Numbered from the stretch's first letter, positions 1-8,709 are shown. The stretch is 34,472 nucleotides of DNA from Victivallaceae bacterium (GCA_021647315.1 JAKIUY010000045.1:1-34472), one strand, 5' to 3'. The notes: a model not told the origin generated them from the letters alone. Translations and numbers: made by a program.

Positions 1-34
1 GACAGCATAGTTTAAAACAGGGGGGTACTTTTGA

Positions 35-64
35 GAAATTGAACAAAATTGAACAAAATTGAAT
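35..64. repeat. Short tandem repeat, period 10
   Basis: Three near-identical copies of a 10-base AT-rich unit (aaaattgaac) lie upstream of the first gene. The rest of bases 1-178 holds no convincing gene. A G-run followed by tactttt near base 21 could be the edge of an unseen upstream element, but this cannot be shown from the window. Confidence 0.6.
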
Positions 65-178
65 GACTTGAATGGAAAAAATTGTTAAATCAGGTAGTTT
101 TTATAATTGTTAGGACAGGTGTGAGTTGATGTAATAATTTTTGTTAAAATATTAACCATAAATTTAAGGAACAATAAA

Positions 179-1279
179 ATGAGTAATTTTAATGGACTTG
201 GTATGAGTTTGGGTAATTTATCGTTGTTAAGCAAGGCAAAAACGCGTTCAATTTCTTCTGAAAATCGGACTGGTGGCAAAGGCAAAGGCGGAATGGCGGC
301 AGCTGATCCTGAAGGTCCCGCACGTGAACTTGGTACTGGGTGGAAATGCAAAGCATGGGATGCGATTGCACCGGGTGAAATATTTATGTTGGCTGAGATT
401 GATGGTCCCGGAGCAATTCAGAGTATTTGGTTAACCGGTTCAATCGGACGTGATCTAATTTTGCGTATCTATTGGGATGGGCAGGATAATCCTTCCGTTG
501 AATGTCCGGCAGGTGATTTTTTTGCCTGTCCGTGGATGGATCCTAAAAACCCACGGACTACGATGCATCATCCGCGGGTTAATTCGGTGCCGGTGGCGGT
601 TAATCCCAAAAATGGCATGAACTGTTTCTGGGAAATGCCGTTTCGTAAACATTGCCGGATTACGATGGAAAATATTCATCCGACTGAGAATGCAACCCTC
701 TTTTTTCAGATTAATTATACGTTGACTGAAGTTCCGGCAGACGTGGCCTATTTTCATGCCCAGTTCCGACGGACAAATCCGTTGCCTTATAAAGAAGTCT
801 ATACAATTGTCGATGGCATAAAAGGGCAGGGACACTATGTCGGAACTTCCATGGGCTGGGGGATAAATAACAATGGCTGGTGGGGGGAAGGGGAGATTAA
901 ATTTTTCATGGATGGTGATGACGAGTTTCCGACCATTTGTGGTACTGGAACCGAGGATTATTTTGGCGGTTCATACAACTGGGATGTTGATAATCAATAT
1001 CAGGAATACACTACTGCCTATTTAGGCATGCATCAGGTAATCAAACCTGACGGGCTTTATGTCGCAAACCAGCGTCACTCTATGTACCGCTGGCACATCA
1101 TGGATCCGATTCGTTTTGAAGCAGATCTGAAAGTTACTATCCAGGCATTAGGCTGGCGTGACGGTGGGCATTTTCTGCCTGGGATGCATGATATGTGTTC
1201 TGTCGCCTACTGGTATCAGACTATTCCAGCAGCAATATTTCCACCATTGCCATCACGGGATGAGTTGGAGATTATTTAG
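179..1279 (+). CDS. DUF2961 / GH172-type glycoside hydrolase
   Basis: This 366-residue protein matches the DUF2961 family, now partly classed as glycoside hydrolase family 172 (difructose-anhydride synthase and fructo-/arabinofuranosidase activities). Visible family signatures are EIDGPGAIQSIWLTG (about residues 73-87), IYWDGQDNPSVECPAGDFF (about 97-115), WWGEGEIKFFMDGD (about 234-247) and GTGTEDYFGGSYNWD (about 255-269). The two Glu-bearing motifs near 237-239 and 259 have the spacing of the catalytic Glu pair known in GH172; that residue assignment is inference. No signal peptide is visible, so the enzyme is probably cytoplasmic. The ATG at 179 follows an AAGGA-type ribosome site at proper distance. 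The length is normal for the family. The 3' end overlaps the convergent PHP gene by 27 bases. Fold assignment is firm; the substrate is unknown. Confidence 0.9.
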   Translation: MSNFNGLGMSLGNLSLLSKAKTRSISSENRTGGKGKGGMAAADPEGPARELGTGWKCKAWDAIAPGEIFMLAEIDGPGAIQSIWLTGSIGRDLILRIYWDGQDNPSVECPAGDFFACPWMDPKNPRTTMHHPRVNSVPVAVNPKNGMNCFWEMPFRKHCRITMENIHPTENATLFFQINYTLTEVPADVAYFHAQFRRTNPLPYKEVYTIVDGIKGQGHYVGTSMGWGINNNGWWGEGEIKFFMDGDDEFPTICGTGTEDYFGGSYNWDVDNQYQEYTTAYLGMHQVIKPDGLYVANQRHSMYRWHIMDPIRFEADLKVTIQALGWRDGGHFLPGMHDMCSVAYWYQTIPAAIFPPLPSRDELEII

Positions 1280-2035
1280 AAAGTATTCCATGGAACGTTG
1301 ATAATGCTGTCCTAGTTGATCTATATGGTGGGCGTCATCGTTCATAACTACTGGGATTCCAAGTTGGCGACACTGAGCAAAAATATTTTTATCTGGATAT
1401 GGTAATGCGCAAGGTTTATCCCAACCAGCACAGTTGATTTCCACAGTTAAGTTATGTTTTGCAATCAACTCAACTGCAGTGGTGATCTGTTTAGAAAGGT
1501 CATCTGTAGTGTTAAAACCAAGTTTTTTGATTAGATCAAGATGGCCAACAATGTTAAACATATCAGCTTGAATTAGCTGTTTCATTACTTCCCAATAGCG
1601 TCGATGTATATCATTAATCTCATTTTGAGATAGTGGAGACCAGTCTGATCGCTGGTTATCTATCGGAAATTCATCAATAAAATGAACGCTACCGATAAGG
1701 TAATCAAACTGATAACTTTCGAGTAGCTTTTCCAGTTTCGATTGACGTGGGTTGTTGGGAAAAAAATCGACTTCCAAGCCAGTATAAACTGGGATTGGTG
1801 ATTTTGCGGCAGCTGATTTTAACTCTGCGATATATTGCTCTATATTATCAATATTCATGCCCCATTTAACTTCAAGTGTGGGGTGCAGTACCAGGTGATC
1901 ACTGATGCCAATAGCCGAGAATCCACATTCAACAGCACGCATGACCATCTCATCAATGGTTGAGCCCCCGTCACTGAATATGGTATGACAGTGCAGGGTA
2001 AGTTTTTCGGTTGTTAATGCAGCGAGGTTTAGCAT
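1253..2035 (-). CDS. PHP-domain phosphoesterase (histidinol-phosphatase-like)
   Basis: This 260-residue metal-dependent hydrolase belongs to the PHP superfamily. Metal-ligand motifs appear in the expected order: LHCHTIFSDGG (His15, His17), IGISDHL (about 43-49), GLEVDFFP (about 86), IGSVHFID (about 114), NIVGHLDLI (about 162) and VMNDDAHHIDQLG near the C-terminus. The family includes HisK/HisJ-type histidinol phosphatases, which make L-histidinol in histidine synthesis, but also other phosphoesterases, so the substrate is inferred. The start ATG lies inside the last codons of rsmB, a 7-base overlap preceded by AGGA, which indicates translational coupling. The stop lies inside the convergent GH172 gene. 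No histidine-operon genes are nearby. Confidence 0.85.
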   Translation of the reverse strand: MLNLAALTTEKLTLHCHTIFSDGGSTIDEMVMRAVECGFSAIGISDHLVLHPTLEVKWGMNIDNIEQYIAELKSAAAKSPIPVYTGLEVDFFPNNPRQSKLEKLLESYQFDYLIGSVHFIDEFPIDNQRSDWSPLSQNEINDIHRRYWEVMKQLIQADMFNIVGHLDLIKKLGFNTTDDLSKQITTAVELIAKHNLTVEINCAGWDKPCALPYPDKNIFAQCRQLGIPVVMNDDAHHIDQLGQHYQRSMEYFLNNLQLIP

Positions 2036-3309
2036 AAATCAATCCTAGCGGCGTAGGCACCGTCATTGTTTTTGCCGGGGAGTAACGTTTGCTCTTTTAT
2101 TAGTTTAAATTCCGGGTTATCTTTTATAAAACTAGCAACTAATTGTTGGTTTTCAGCAGGATCAATGGTGCAGGTTGAATAGATCAACTGACCACCCGGT
2201 TTGAGTAGTTTACTGCTGGCTGTTAAAATTTCTTGCTGTAATTTAACTAATTCAGCTGTTTTTTGCTCAGACCAATTCCACATTGCATCTGGACGGCGAC
2301 GGAAGACACCAGTATTTGAACATGGCACGTCCAGAAAAACCAGATCGAATGATTTTTGGTCGAATAAATTATCGGTTGCTGAAGTAACAACAACTTCATG
2401 TTTGGAGAAGCCGTGATTGAAGAGGTTTTCTCTAGTCAGCTGTTGGCGTTTAACTGAACGATCCGCAGCGATTAATTTTGCATCAGGAGCTAGGTTTTCC
2501 GCAATCATTAAACTTTTACCGCCGGGAGCGGCGCAGAGGTCAATTGCTCGTTGGATGTTAACGGTAAAATCAATCAGTGAAATTGACATTGCAGTAGCGG
2601 GATCCTGGATATAAATATGCCCCCGTTTAAGCCAGTTTTTTGCCAACAGAGCACCGGGATTAGTGCATGAATAAAATTTAAAATCATTGAGCCACGGTAA
2701 ATTGGTTATTTGCAGTGCGTCGCAGCAACCTATTTCATCTTGATTGAGCTCTCTGCACTGTCGGAAAAAAAGTCTGGGTTCCTGATGTAGTTTGGCTAAC
2801 AGCTCGGCGAATTCAGTTTTAGAAAAAATTTGCTGCCAATGGTTATATAATTTTTCGGGAAGAGCTGTGCTTGCCCATTCAGGTAACGTCGAGCGGAATT
2901 GTTCAATATCGGTCTGGTTTATTTTGCGGAGGACAGCATTGATAAAACCGGCGGTTCTTTTGCCAAAACGTTCTTTTGCCAGGTCGACCGCGACATTGAC
3001 GGCCGATTCAGCACTGATTGCATCCTGAAACAGCATTTGTACGGTTGCGATCGCAATGATCCGTCTATCGCGCCCTCTAACCTTTTTGGCAAATTTTTTT
3101 ATTAGTGCGTCAATCAACGGTTTATTACGAAAATAACTGAATAGTATACTGGAGATAGTGCGTCTAAGGTCTGATTGTTCAACCTGTTCAGAGTCGAGAA
3201 AATCATCAATTGTCAAATCTTTATTTTCCCATAATTCCAAGCCGCTAATCGCAAGGATGATTATTTCAGTAGAGATGCCGGTATTTGTTTTTGTTGTTGG
3301 TTTGTTCAT
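2029..3309 (-). CDS. rsmB: 16S rRNA (cytosine-967-C5) methyltransferase RsmB
   Basis: This 426-residue enzyme methylates C5 of a cytosine in the small-subunit rRNA, using S-adenosylmethionine. The N-terminal ~140 residues form a NusB-like RNA-binding helical domain (RDRRIIAIATVQMLFQD and AVDLAKERFGKRTAGFINAV). The C-terminal Rossmann domain carries DLCAAPGGKS (SAM motif I), LIAADRSVKR, FDLVFLDVPCSNTGVFRRR (motif IV with one catalytic Cys) and QLIYSTCTIDPAENQ (motif VI with the second catalytic Cys). Both cysteines of the NOL1/NOP2/Sun mechanism are present and the length is typical. It is the first gene of a two-gene unit with the PHP phosphoesterase. The NusB fusion separates it from the NusB-less RsmF-type enzymes. 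Confidence 0.95.
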   Translation of the reverse strand: MNKPTTKTNTGISTEIIILAISGLELWENKDLTIDDFLDSEQVEQSDLRRTISSILFSYFRNKPLIDALIKKFAKKVRGRDRRIIAIATVQMLFQDAISAESAVNVAVDLAKERFGKRTAGFINAVLRKINQTDIEQFRSTLPEWASTALPEKLYNHWQQIFSKTEFAELLAKLHQEPRLFFRQCRELNQDEIGCCDALQITNLPWLNDFKFYSCTNPGALLAKNWLKRGHIYIQDPATAMSISLIDFTVNIQRAIDLCAAPGGKSLMIAENLAPDAKLIAADRSVKRQQLTRENLFNHGFSKHEVVVTSATDNLFDQKSFDLVFLDVPCSNTGVFRRRPDAMWNWSEQKTAELVKLQQEILTASSKLLKPGGQLIYSTCTIDPAENQQLVASFIKDNPEFKLIKEQTLLPGKNNDGAYAARIDLC

Positions 3310-3367
3310 GTATACAGTTGATGTTTGACGTTCGATGTTTCGGTATAGGCGGTTATTTTTAAATTAG

Positions 3368-3419
3368 TAGGAAATTATTGCGCTACGCTTCATCTGTCGC
3401 TGCGTTCGGGTAGGTATTT
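3368..3419 (+). repeat. Dispersed intergenic repeat, copy 1 (second copy 23258-23309)
   Basis: About 52 bases here recur in the same orientation at 23258-23309 with a few substitutions, all transitions. The shared core is cgctacgcttcatctgtcgc. It lies in intergenic DNA 20 kb from its sister copy, so it represents a dispersed repeat family of this genome rather than a gene. Confidence 0.85.
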
Positions 3420-3421
3420 TT

Positions 3422-3483
3422 GACAGGATAACAGGATAAAACAGGATAAAACAAAAAATCCTGTCAATCTTGTTCATCCTGTC
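3422..3483. repeat. Palindromic acaggat-type intergenic repeat
   Basis: The left half carries three spaced copies of acaggat. The right half carries the complementary atcctgt and tcatcctgtc, joined by an A-rich loop. The whole 62 bases can therefore fold back on itself. It resembles palindromic intergenic elements seen in many environmental bacterial genomes (recollection). No coding content is apparent. Confidence 0.7.
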
Positions 3484-3485
3484 TG

Positions 3486-3506
3486 AAAAAATTCCGGCTC
3501 AGCCGG
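3486..3506 (-). terminator. Rho-independent terminator of the aldolase gene
   Basis: On the minus strand a ccggc-tga-gccgg hairpin is followed by aattttttc, about 30 bases after the aldolase stop codon. This is a short but well-formed intrinsic terminator. Confidence 0.6.
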
Positions 3507-3534
3507 TTATGTTCATTTCCCGGGGCTAATTTTA

Positions 3535-4494
3535 CTACTCGCAGATACACTCAGGGGTGGTCATTTCACGATAGAATTCAACATATTTGTCTTTACGCTC
3601 ACTTTGACGTAAAGCAATCGCGGTACGAGGATGTTCGTTAAGGATGCCGGTAATCATGTAAGGGATCAAATAACCCCATTCGATCTCTTTGCGAAGGTTA
3701 AGGAAGGTATCTTCCAGGGCTTCGAGGACTGGTTCAAGATTGAATTTAGGATTTTTCAGGAAGCCGAGCAACAGTTCAAGTGGGCAGTTACCGGCACCGC
3801 GACCGATCCCGGAGATAGTGGCATCCAGATAGTTTGCTCCTTTGCGAATCGCTTCAATGGTATTGGCAAACCCGAGCTGTTGATTATTATGAGCATGCAT
3901 GCCGACTTCACGTTTACTCAGGTTCTCTTGATAGATTTTAACTAAATGGTGGACGCTTTCTGAATAGAGCGCACCGAAACTGTCAACGATATTAACTGCA
4001 GTAACGTTAGTTTCGGCATCAACTTGTTTAAGACCGATTGCGAGGTCTGCGTCACTGACGGATGAAATTGCCATGATATTGATAAACGTTTCATAACCTT
4101 TGGCATCACATTCGTTAGCCAGCGCGATAGCTTTATCAATATCTTTCAGGTAGGTAGCAACGCGGATAACATCCAGTGGGCTTTCAGAGCATTGAGCAAT
4201 GTCTTCAGACTCAACTCGGCCGATATCAACCATAACGCCGAGTTTCACTTTTAATGGGGTATCCTGAATGATTTCGCGGATTTTTTCGTCGGTACTGAAA
4301 CGCCATGGACCGTACTCTTTCGGGTCGAACATTTTCTTTGAAGCACGGTAGCCGATTTCCATGTAGTCAACGCCTGACTCATTTACTGCCAGGAATACTC
4401 TGCGTACCAATTCATCTGAAAATTGCCATTTATTGATTAATCCACCATCGCGAATTGTGCAATCCGTTACTTTTATCTCTTTTCTGTACATCAT
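3535..4494 (-). CDS. HMGL-like (DRE-TIM metallolyase) aldolase
   Basis: This 319-residue TIM-barrel protein belongs to the HMGL-like/DRE-TIM metallolyase superfamily, which cleaves or forms C-C bonds next to a carbonyl with a divalent metal. The strand-1 motif DCTIRDGG near residue 11 corresponds to D-x-T-L-R-D-G of the family. The metal-binding H-x-H is seen in GMHAHNNQQLGFAN (about 198-211). The conserved GIGRGAGNCPLELLL follows at about 230. The nearest characterised relative by motif is 4-hydroxy-2-oxovalerate aldolase, but length and context do not show that pathway: no acetaldehyde dehydrogenase is nearby. The gene starts with tandem ATG codons after an AGGA ribosome site and ends before an intrinsic terminator. 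Substrate unknown; similar proteins occur in surface-glycan loci (recollection). Confidence 0.85.
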   Translation of the reverse strand: MMYRKEIKVTDCTIRDGGLINKWQFSDELVRRVFLAVNESGVDYMEIGYRASKKMFDPKEYGPWRFSTDEKIREIIQDTPLKVKLGVMVDIGRVESEDIAQCSESPLDVIRVATYLKDIDKAIALANECDAKGYETFINIMAISSVSDADLAIGLKQVDAETNVTAVNIVDSFGALYSESVHHLVKIYQENLSKREVGMHAHNNQQLGFANTIEAIRKGANYLDATISGIGRGAGNCPLELLLGFLKNPKFNLEPVLEALEDTFLNLRKEIEWGYLIPYMITGILNEHPRTAIALRQSERKDKYVEFYREMTTPECICE

Positions 4495-4613
4495 AGAGTC
4501 CTATTTTTTTATGATTCACCAAAATTTGACAAATCTATTGGTTTAAGTTATTTAAGCAACTAATAATATAGTTCAAAAATGGTAAAAACCAAGTAAGCGG
4601 AGAACAAAATGAG

Positions 4614-4739
4614 TTAGATAGCTTTGGCTGGGTCATTTTTATTGTATAAATGCAATGCGGGTGGGACGCCCGCAATCCCGGGCAATGCGGGCTCGATTTT
4701 TTTATTAGATGTTAATCGTAATTCGTAAAGTTCTGCCAT
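4614..4739 (-). CDS. Possible 41-codon small ORF containing a dispersed repeat
   Basis: The minus strand has an ATG preceded by AAGGA at seven bases and an open frame of 41 codons starting MAELYELRLTSNKK. The middle of the frame (PALPGIAGVPPAL) is encoded by a GC-rich palindromic repeat at 4652-4694. It may be a genuine short gene into which a repeat was inserted, or a chance frame. No homologue is recognised. This is the only coding candidate in the 351-base gap between the aldolase and the fused membrane protein. Confidence 0.2.
   Translation of the reverse strand: MAELYELRLTSNKKIEPALPGIAGVPPALHLYNKNDPAKAI
4652..4694. repeat. GC-rich hairpin repeat
   Basis: A GC-rich island in AT-rich intergenic DNA contains gcggg-tgggacg-cccgc and then an overlapping cccgc...gcggg pair. 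The pattern resembles dispersed intergenic repeats of Planctomycetes and Lentisphaerae (recollection). On the plus strand it is followed by a T-run, but no plus-strand gene precedes it. Confidence 0.5.
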
Positions 4740-4845
4740 TTGAGGATCCTTAATCGCAAAGTCTTGTCATTTTTTTGCAAAATATTTTATCCCGTAGCAA
4801 CGTAGTTGCGGAGCTTGAAACGGTACCTGCCTCAGGTGCCACCTG

Positions 4846-7791
4846 TTATGGGGCTTCAAGTCGCTTGATCATTGCAGGATTATTTTTGTTTTTCAGGTAT
4901 TTTATGGCGCGTGGAATGATAGCGGACTTGCCTGGCGTTAGAGCTAGATAGCGTTCTAAGGTTTGCAGAAACTGTTCGTAACGGTCAAGTTTCATATAAA
5001 TAATCAGTGCACTTCGTAGAATGACTAAATTGGGGTAGGGGGAATCCAGTGCCAGTTTAATTTCAGCTAAAGCCTGTCTATTCTGACCGTAATGAAGATA
5101 GGTCAGGGCTTTGCTTTCATGCACGCTCAGGTTGCGTGGTTCAGCTTTCAGGGCGTTATCGAAGGACCGTTCCGCCGCCGTTAAATTGCCCGCGATGCCG
5201 AATAAAATACCTTGAATACGGAAAAATCTGGAGTTGCGGAATAGTGTTGTTGCGGCGATATTTAAATAACCGTTGGCATAGGAGATATTGCGGGCGGCAA
5301 AATATTGGGTGGCTAAAGCTGTGGCAAGTTCACCTTTCAGAAAACTTATTTCTGGGAAAAAGGTGTTGATGCGTTGATTATTGATGTTTTCACGTTGAAG
5401 TATCCGGTTGAGTTGATTGAACGCATTGAGATAATTTTTGTTGTGCTGTTCTGTTAATACTGTCCCCACTTCAATAAATAGTTTTCGCCGGATGATATTG
5501 GCGTTCGCGTTCTGGAATGGCACTTGGGGGTTGAAACTATTTTGTTCGTATAGGACTTCCAGGTTAGCGAAATTCACCCGATTGAACGGTTGCTGCATGA
5601 AATACTTCTCTAGTACCGGGTGTTCGTGGCTGTTGACTGCCTGGGTTGGATAGAGTTCATTGAATTGCTTTGCGGTGCCGATATAGTAGGTGAATAATGT
5701 ATGATTATTGAATAGAGATTTTCGGCATAGTTGCTGGTTCTTTTGGTAGTTATCAGCGATTTTCAGGTAAGTTGGCTGATTATTTTTATAGGCGACCAGT
5801 CCGAGCAGGATGCTGGTGCGGGAAATATCATTGAAATAGAGTTCTCCGTCAGGAAAAACTTGGCGGAATGTATTAATGATGATCTTCAAGTGTTCAGGTG
5901 GGATCTGTTTTATCGGTAGCCATTGAACAAATACTCCATGTTCACTCATCGCCTGTTTGATTGCTTGAAAAGTTTCAACTGTATACATCATCGGGGTGGC
6001 TGAGGAGCTGTATTGATAGTTGTCGGAGAGAATAATATCATATTCATCCTTGGCGCGTTTGATAAACAGCCGTCCGTCGCCGATAATCAGTTTGAAGTTA
6101 TCGCGTTCAAGAATATTGCCGTTCTCACGGTTGAAATATGCTGAAAGTTTGATGGATGACGGCAGGAGCTCAATACAGTCTACCTGTTTTATGCCAGCCT
6201 CGGCAAAGACTGATGCGGTGATGCCGGTGGCAAGAGAAATAGTCAATGCCCGTTTCGGTTGTTGGGCTAATAGGAGCGGCATCAGTGATTGTTTGCGTTG
6301 GGTGCGTTCAGCTAAATACCCACTGCCGCCGGAGATAAATGCCTGATTCAGGGTTAATATACGGTTCGGAGTGTCAAAGTTTTTTCTTTCATAAATTCTG
6401 ACATCGGCATCGGCACCGGTCATTGTTGTTAGCAGATAATAGTCTTTAAGTGGCTGGTCCGCAAAAAACAGCCATGATGCCCCCGCAAACAGCAACAATC
6501 CACCGCCATAGATGACCGATTTTAAAATCGAGTGTTTTTTAATTATGACGAATAGCGGAATAATAAGGCAGGCACCGCTTAAGGCGGTCAGCAGAATTTT
6601 GTAGCCGGATAATTGCATCAGTAAAAAGCCGAATAACAGTGCGCCGCAGATAGCACCGGCACTGTTGACTGAGATACTTAAAGCGGTTAATCGGGCTTTG
6701 TCGAGCTGTTGGTGCTGTTGAGCATAATTGAAGAGCAGTGGAAACAGGAGACCGAGAATAAGACAGGGTAGGGCAATGATGATTGCAGTTGCCACAGTTG
6801 TATTCAAAACAAAAAGCGATAGATTTTCTGCATGCCCAAATAGTTTAAAGAAATTAAATTTTTCCTGAAGCCCCAAGCCCAGTTGACAACTTACACCAAG
6901 GGCTAAAAAATTGAAAATTATTGCATTTTTACTTGGCTTAATCAATCGGCTCGATAGTGAGCCAATAAACAGTGACACTAATAATACTGAGGTTATGGTT
7001 GAAAAAATATAGCGATGATTGGGAAAGTTTCTGATTAAACTGCGTACCCAGAGGATTTCTAAACCGATTGTTGCTAGTCCTAAGATAAAAAACAGCAGTA
7101 AAATAGTTATTACCGGCTGTTTTAGCAATGGCTTGGTTGTTGTCGGTGCGGGCGGAAGTGTGGTGTTTAAAACATTTTTTTTACTCCACAGGGTTAATAG
7201 AAGTATATTGGTCGGTGCCGCAATCACGATAACACTGATCAGTGAATTATAGACCCCGATATATTCAAATATGAAAAATCCACCCGCCAAAGCCCCGATG
7301 GCAGAACCGAGGCAGGAAAAGCCGTAAAGCACCCCTATCTGATCACGACGATTGAATAATTTCAGGTACAATGGAAACCGCACCCCGGTGAGGATACTTA
7401 ACGGCAACAGGGCTGGCAAAACTAACAGGTATCTTATTGACAGTCTCAAAACTAACGGCCAATCCATAGTAATATTATTCAGGTAGAACTGACCGGTGAG
7501 TTTTATCAGCCACGGCGTTGACAGCGCGACTGGAATGATTAAGATTTCAATGGCAATCAGCATATTTTTAAGTTTGCGGTCTGAATAATTTTTTATCAAT
7601 CTACCGGCTAGTAGGTTGCCGATAAAAATCCCGGTTAAGAAGGTCAATAGGATACTGCTCACCGCGAAAGTTGAGATGCCAAGATGAACCTCACTCTGTT
7701 TAAGTGCCAGAAATTCATAGTAAAGCGAACTGAATCCACTGATTAACAGTATTAAATAAATCACTTGTGCTCCGTTTGATTGCGACATCAT
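4846..7791 (-). CDS. Fused MFS-like membrane / spermidine synthase-like / TPR protein
   Basis: This 981-residue, three-part protein begins with about 445 residues rich in hydrophobic helices (roughly a dozen, e.g. VIYLILLISGFSSLYYEFLA at the start), resembling the membrane part of fused MFS/spermidine-synthase proteins. Residues ~470-690 form a Rossmann SAM/aminopropyltransferase-like domain with ALTISLATGITASVFAEAG, VDCIELLPSS, IIGDGRLFI and YDIILSDNY...YTVETF. The C-terminal ~250 residues contain TPR-like helix pairs (AERSFDNALKAEPRNLSVHE, AEIKLALDSPYPNL). True spermidine synthases are soluble and about 290 residues long; the biochemical role of these membrane fusions is not established, so polyamine synthesis should not be assumed. 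Tandem ATG codons open the frame without a strong ribosome site. It appears to be a single-gene unit. Confidence 0.8.
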   Translation of the reverse strand: MMSQSNGAQVIYLILLISGFSSLYYEFLALKQSEVHLGISTFAVSSILLTFLTGIFIGNLLAGRLIKNYSDRKLKNMLIAIEILIIPVALSTPWLIKLTGQFYLNNITMDWPLVLRLSIRYLLVLPALLPLSILTGVRFPLYLKLFNRRDQIGVLYGFSCLGSAIGALAGGFFIFEYIGVYNSLISVIVIAAPTNILLLTLWSKKNVLNTTLPPAPTTTKPLLKQPVITILLLFFILGLATIGLEILWVRSLIRNFPNHRYIFSTITSVLLVSLFIGSLSSRLIKPSKNAIIFNFLALGVSCQLGLGLQEKFNFFKLFGHAENLSLFVLNTTVATAIIIALPCLILGLLFPLLFNYAQQHQQLDKARLTALSISVNSAGAICGALLFGFLLMQLSGYKILLTALSGACLIIPLFVIIKKHSILKSVIYGGGLLLFAGASWLFFADQPLKDYYLLTTMTGADADVRIYERKNFDTPNRILTLNQAFISGGSGYLAERTQRKQSLMPLLLAQQPKRALTISLATGITASVFAEAGIKQVDCIELLPSSIKLSAYFNRENGNILERDNFKLIIGDGRLFIKRAKDEYDIILSDNYQYSSSATPMMYTVETFQAIKQAMSEHGVFVQWLPIKQIPPEHLKIIINTFRQVFPDGELYFNDISRTSILLGLVAYKNNQPTYLKIADNYQKNQQLCRKSLFNNHTLFTYYIGTAKQFNELYPTQAVNSHEHPVLEKYFMQQPFNRVNFANLEVLYEQNSFNPQVPFQNANANIIRRKLFIEVGTVLTEQHNKNYLNAFNQLNRILQRENINNQRINTFFPEISFLKGELATALATQYFAARNISYANGYLNIAATTLFRNSRFFRIQGILFGIAGNLTAAERSFDNALKAEPRNLSVHESKALTYLHYGQNRQALAEIKLALDSPYPNLVILRSALIIYMKLDRYEQFLQTLERYLALTPGKSAIIPRAIKYLKNKNNPAMIKRLEAP

Positions 7792-7902
7792 TGCACAGGT
7801 AAAATGGCAAGTGTCTAAAAATAGTTTATTCTTATTTTTAAGGCCATAAACAGCGTTGTCATGGTGCGAAAAATGCTAAAGTTTCAAGCGTTTAAAGTAT
7901 AA

Positions 7903-7922
7903 TTAGACGGTGCTCGAAAAGG
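7903..7922 (-). repeat. Dispersed 20-base repeat, copy 1 (inverted copy at 20976-20995)
   Basis: The minus-strand sequence matches 20976-20995 on the plus strand at 19 of 20 bases (ccttttcgagcrccgtctaa). Weaker similarity extends outward on both sides. At the other site it lies seven bases beyond the regulator stop codon. Confidence 0.7.
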
Positions 7923-8047
7923 GTGCCAAACCAGTAGCTTGCGATCTCCGAGCGCAAACAGCAAACGCTAATCAACCTCGAACGATCAAGTTATTTACCA
8001 GTGTTAATCGAACCAGAAAATCTTTTCGAATAGGGTCTAATTACAGT

Positions 8048-8087
8048 GCCGTAGGTACGGCTCAAAAAATATCACCGTAATCGGTGA
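8048..8087. repeat. Two adjacent perfect hairpins
   Basis: gccgta-gg-tacggc is followed ten bases later by tcaccg-taat-cggtga. Both stems are perfect six-base inverted repeats. The first is of the 'cgtaggt' type also seen at 22447, which suggests a related dispersed element. Confidence 0.6.
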
Positions 8088-8296
8088 ATTACAAAGCACT
8101 TTTTAAATATTTTTTTTGTAAAAGTAACGTAGCTTATCAGCGATTCCAAATGAATGCCCCTAAATCGTCTCCGTCGTACTCCGGATATTATTCGTTTCAG
8201 AGAATGGTATACACGTACCTTAACGGTTACTTAATATTAGATGCAAAAATATTATAAGCAAGGATATAGTTTTGTCAATTATTTATTATTAATATA

Positions 8297-8550
8297 TTTA
8301 CGACGAACGTCCCTGAAACTACTCTGCCTCAAGAGGTAAGCTTTTCTATAGGCTTGTTCAACAGGCTGTAGTAACGGAACCTGTAATAAGCAGTGATATA
8401 GTCGGCGGAAACCATATAGTTTATAATGAAATGGAAGATCACAGTGAATGTGAAGATACTGATTTTTTAAACCACAATATATGGTATGCCGAGGAGCCAA
8501 ATGCATGCCCCAAATGTCATTATTTTTACACGCTGAGTTATTGTAGGTAG
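8297..8550 (+). pseudogene. Frameshifted remnant of a short unknown protein
   Basis: Two overlapping plus-strand frames read like one protein broken by a frameshift near 8345-8360. The first frame gives TTNVPETTLPQEVSFSIG. The second gives VVTEPVISSDIVGGNHIVYN, then an acidic stretch, and ends with NACPKCHYFYTLSYCR before a TAG at 8548. Residue composition (acidic, mixed, with a CPKC pair) is far more protein-like than the antisense frame. No start codon or ribosome site is visible upstream, so this looks like a decayed gene end. No family recognised. Confidence 0.3.
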
Positions 8551-8709
8551 CAAAGCCAAATAATGAAATATCACCGCAAGTATCACGTGAATCAAAGCGT
8601 TAAAAACAATTACAAGGAAAATAGAAGATTAAACTGGTGACTAATTAATGGAGCTTGGAAGTTAAAATGTGCGGCAATAAGAGGTTAGCACCATTTTATT
8701 GGAGTAGAA

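Noticed and set aside
1-35. Right end of an IS21-like element at the window start (G-run followed by tactttt)
   Set aside because: There is only a vague resemblance in about 15 bases, with no transposase and no second copy to compare.
3422-3483. CRISPR array from the repeated acaggat units
   Set aside because: Repeats are only 7-8 bases, irregularly spaced and palindromic around one centre, with no spacers and no cas genes.
8279-8506. 75-codon minus-strand ORF
   Set aside because: It has His/Arg/Tyr/Leu-rich shadow composition and no ribosome site; the opposite strand gives a more protein-like reading.
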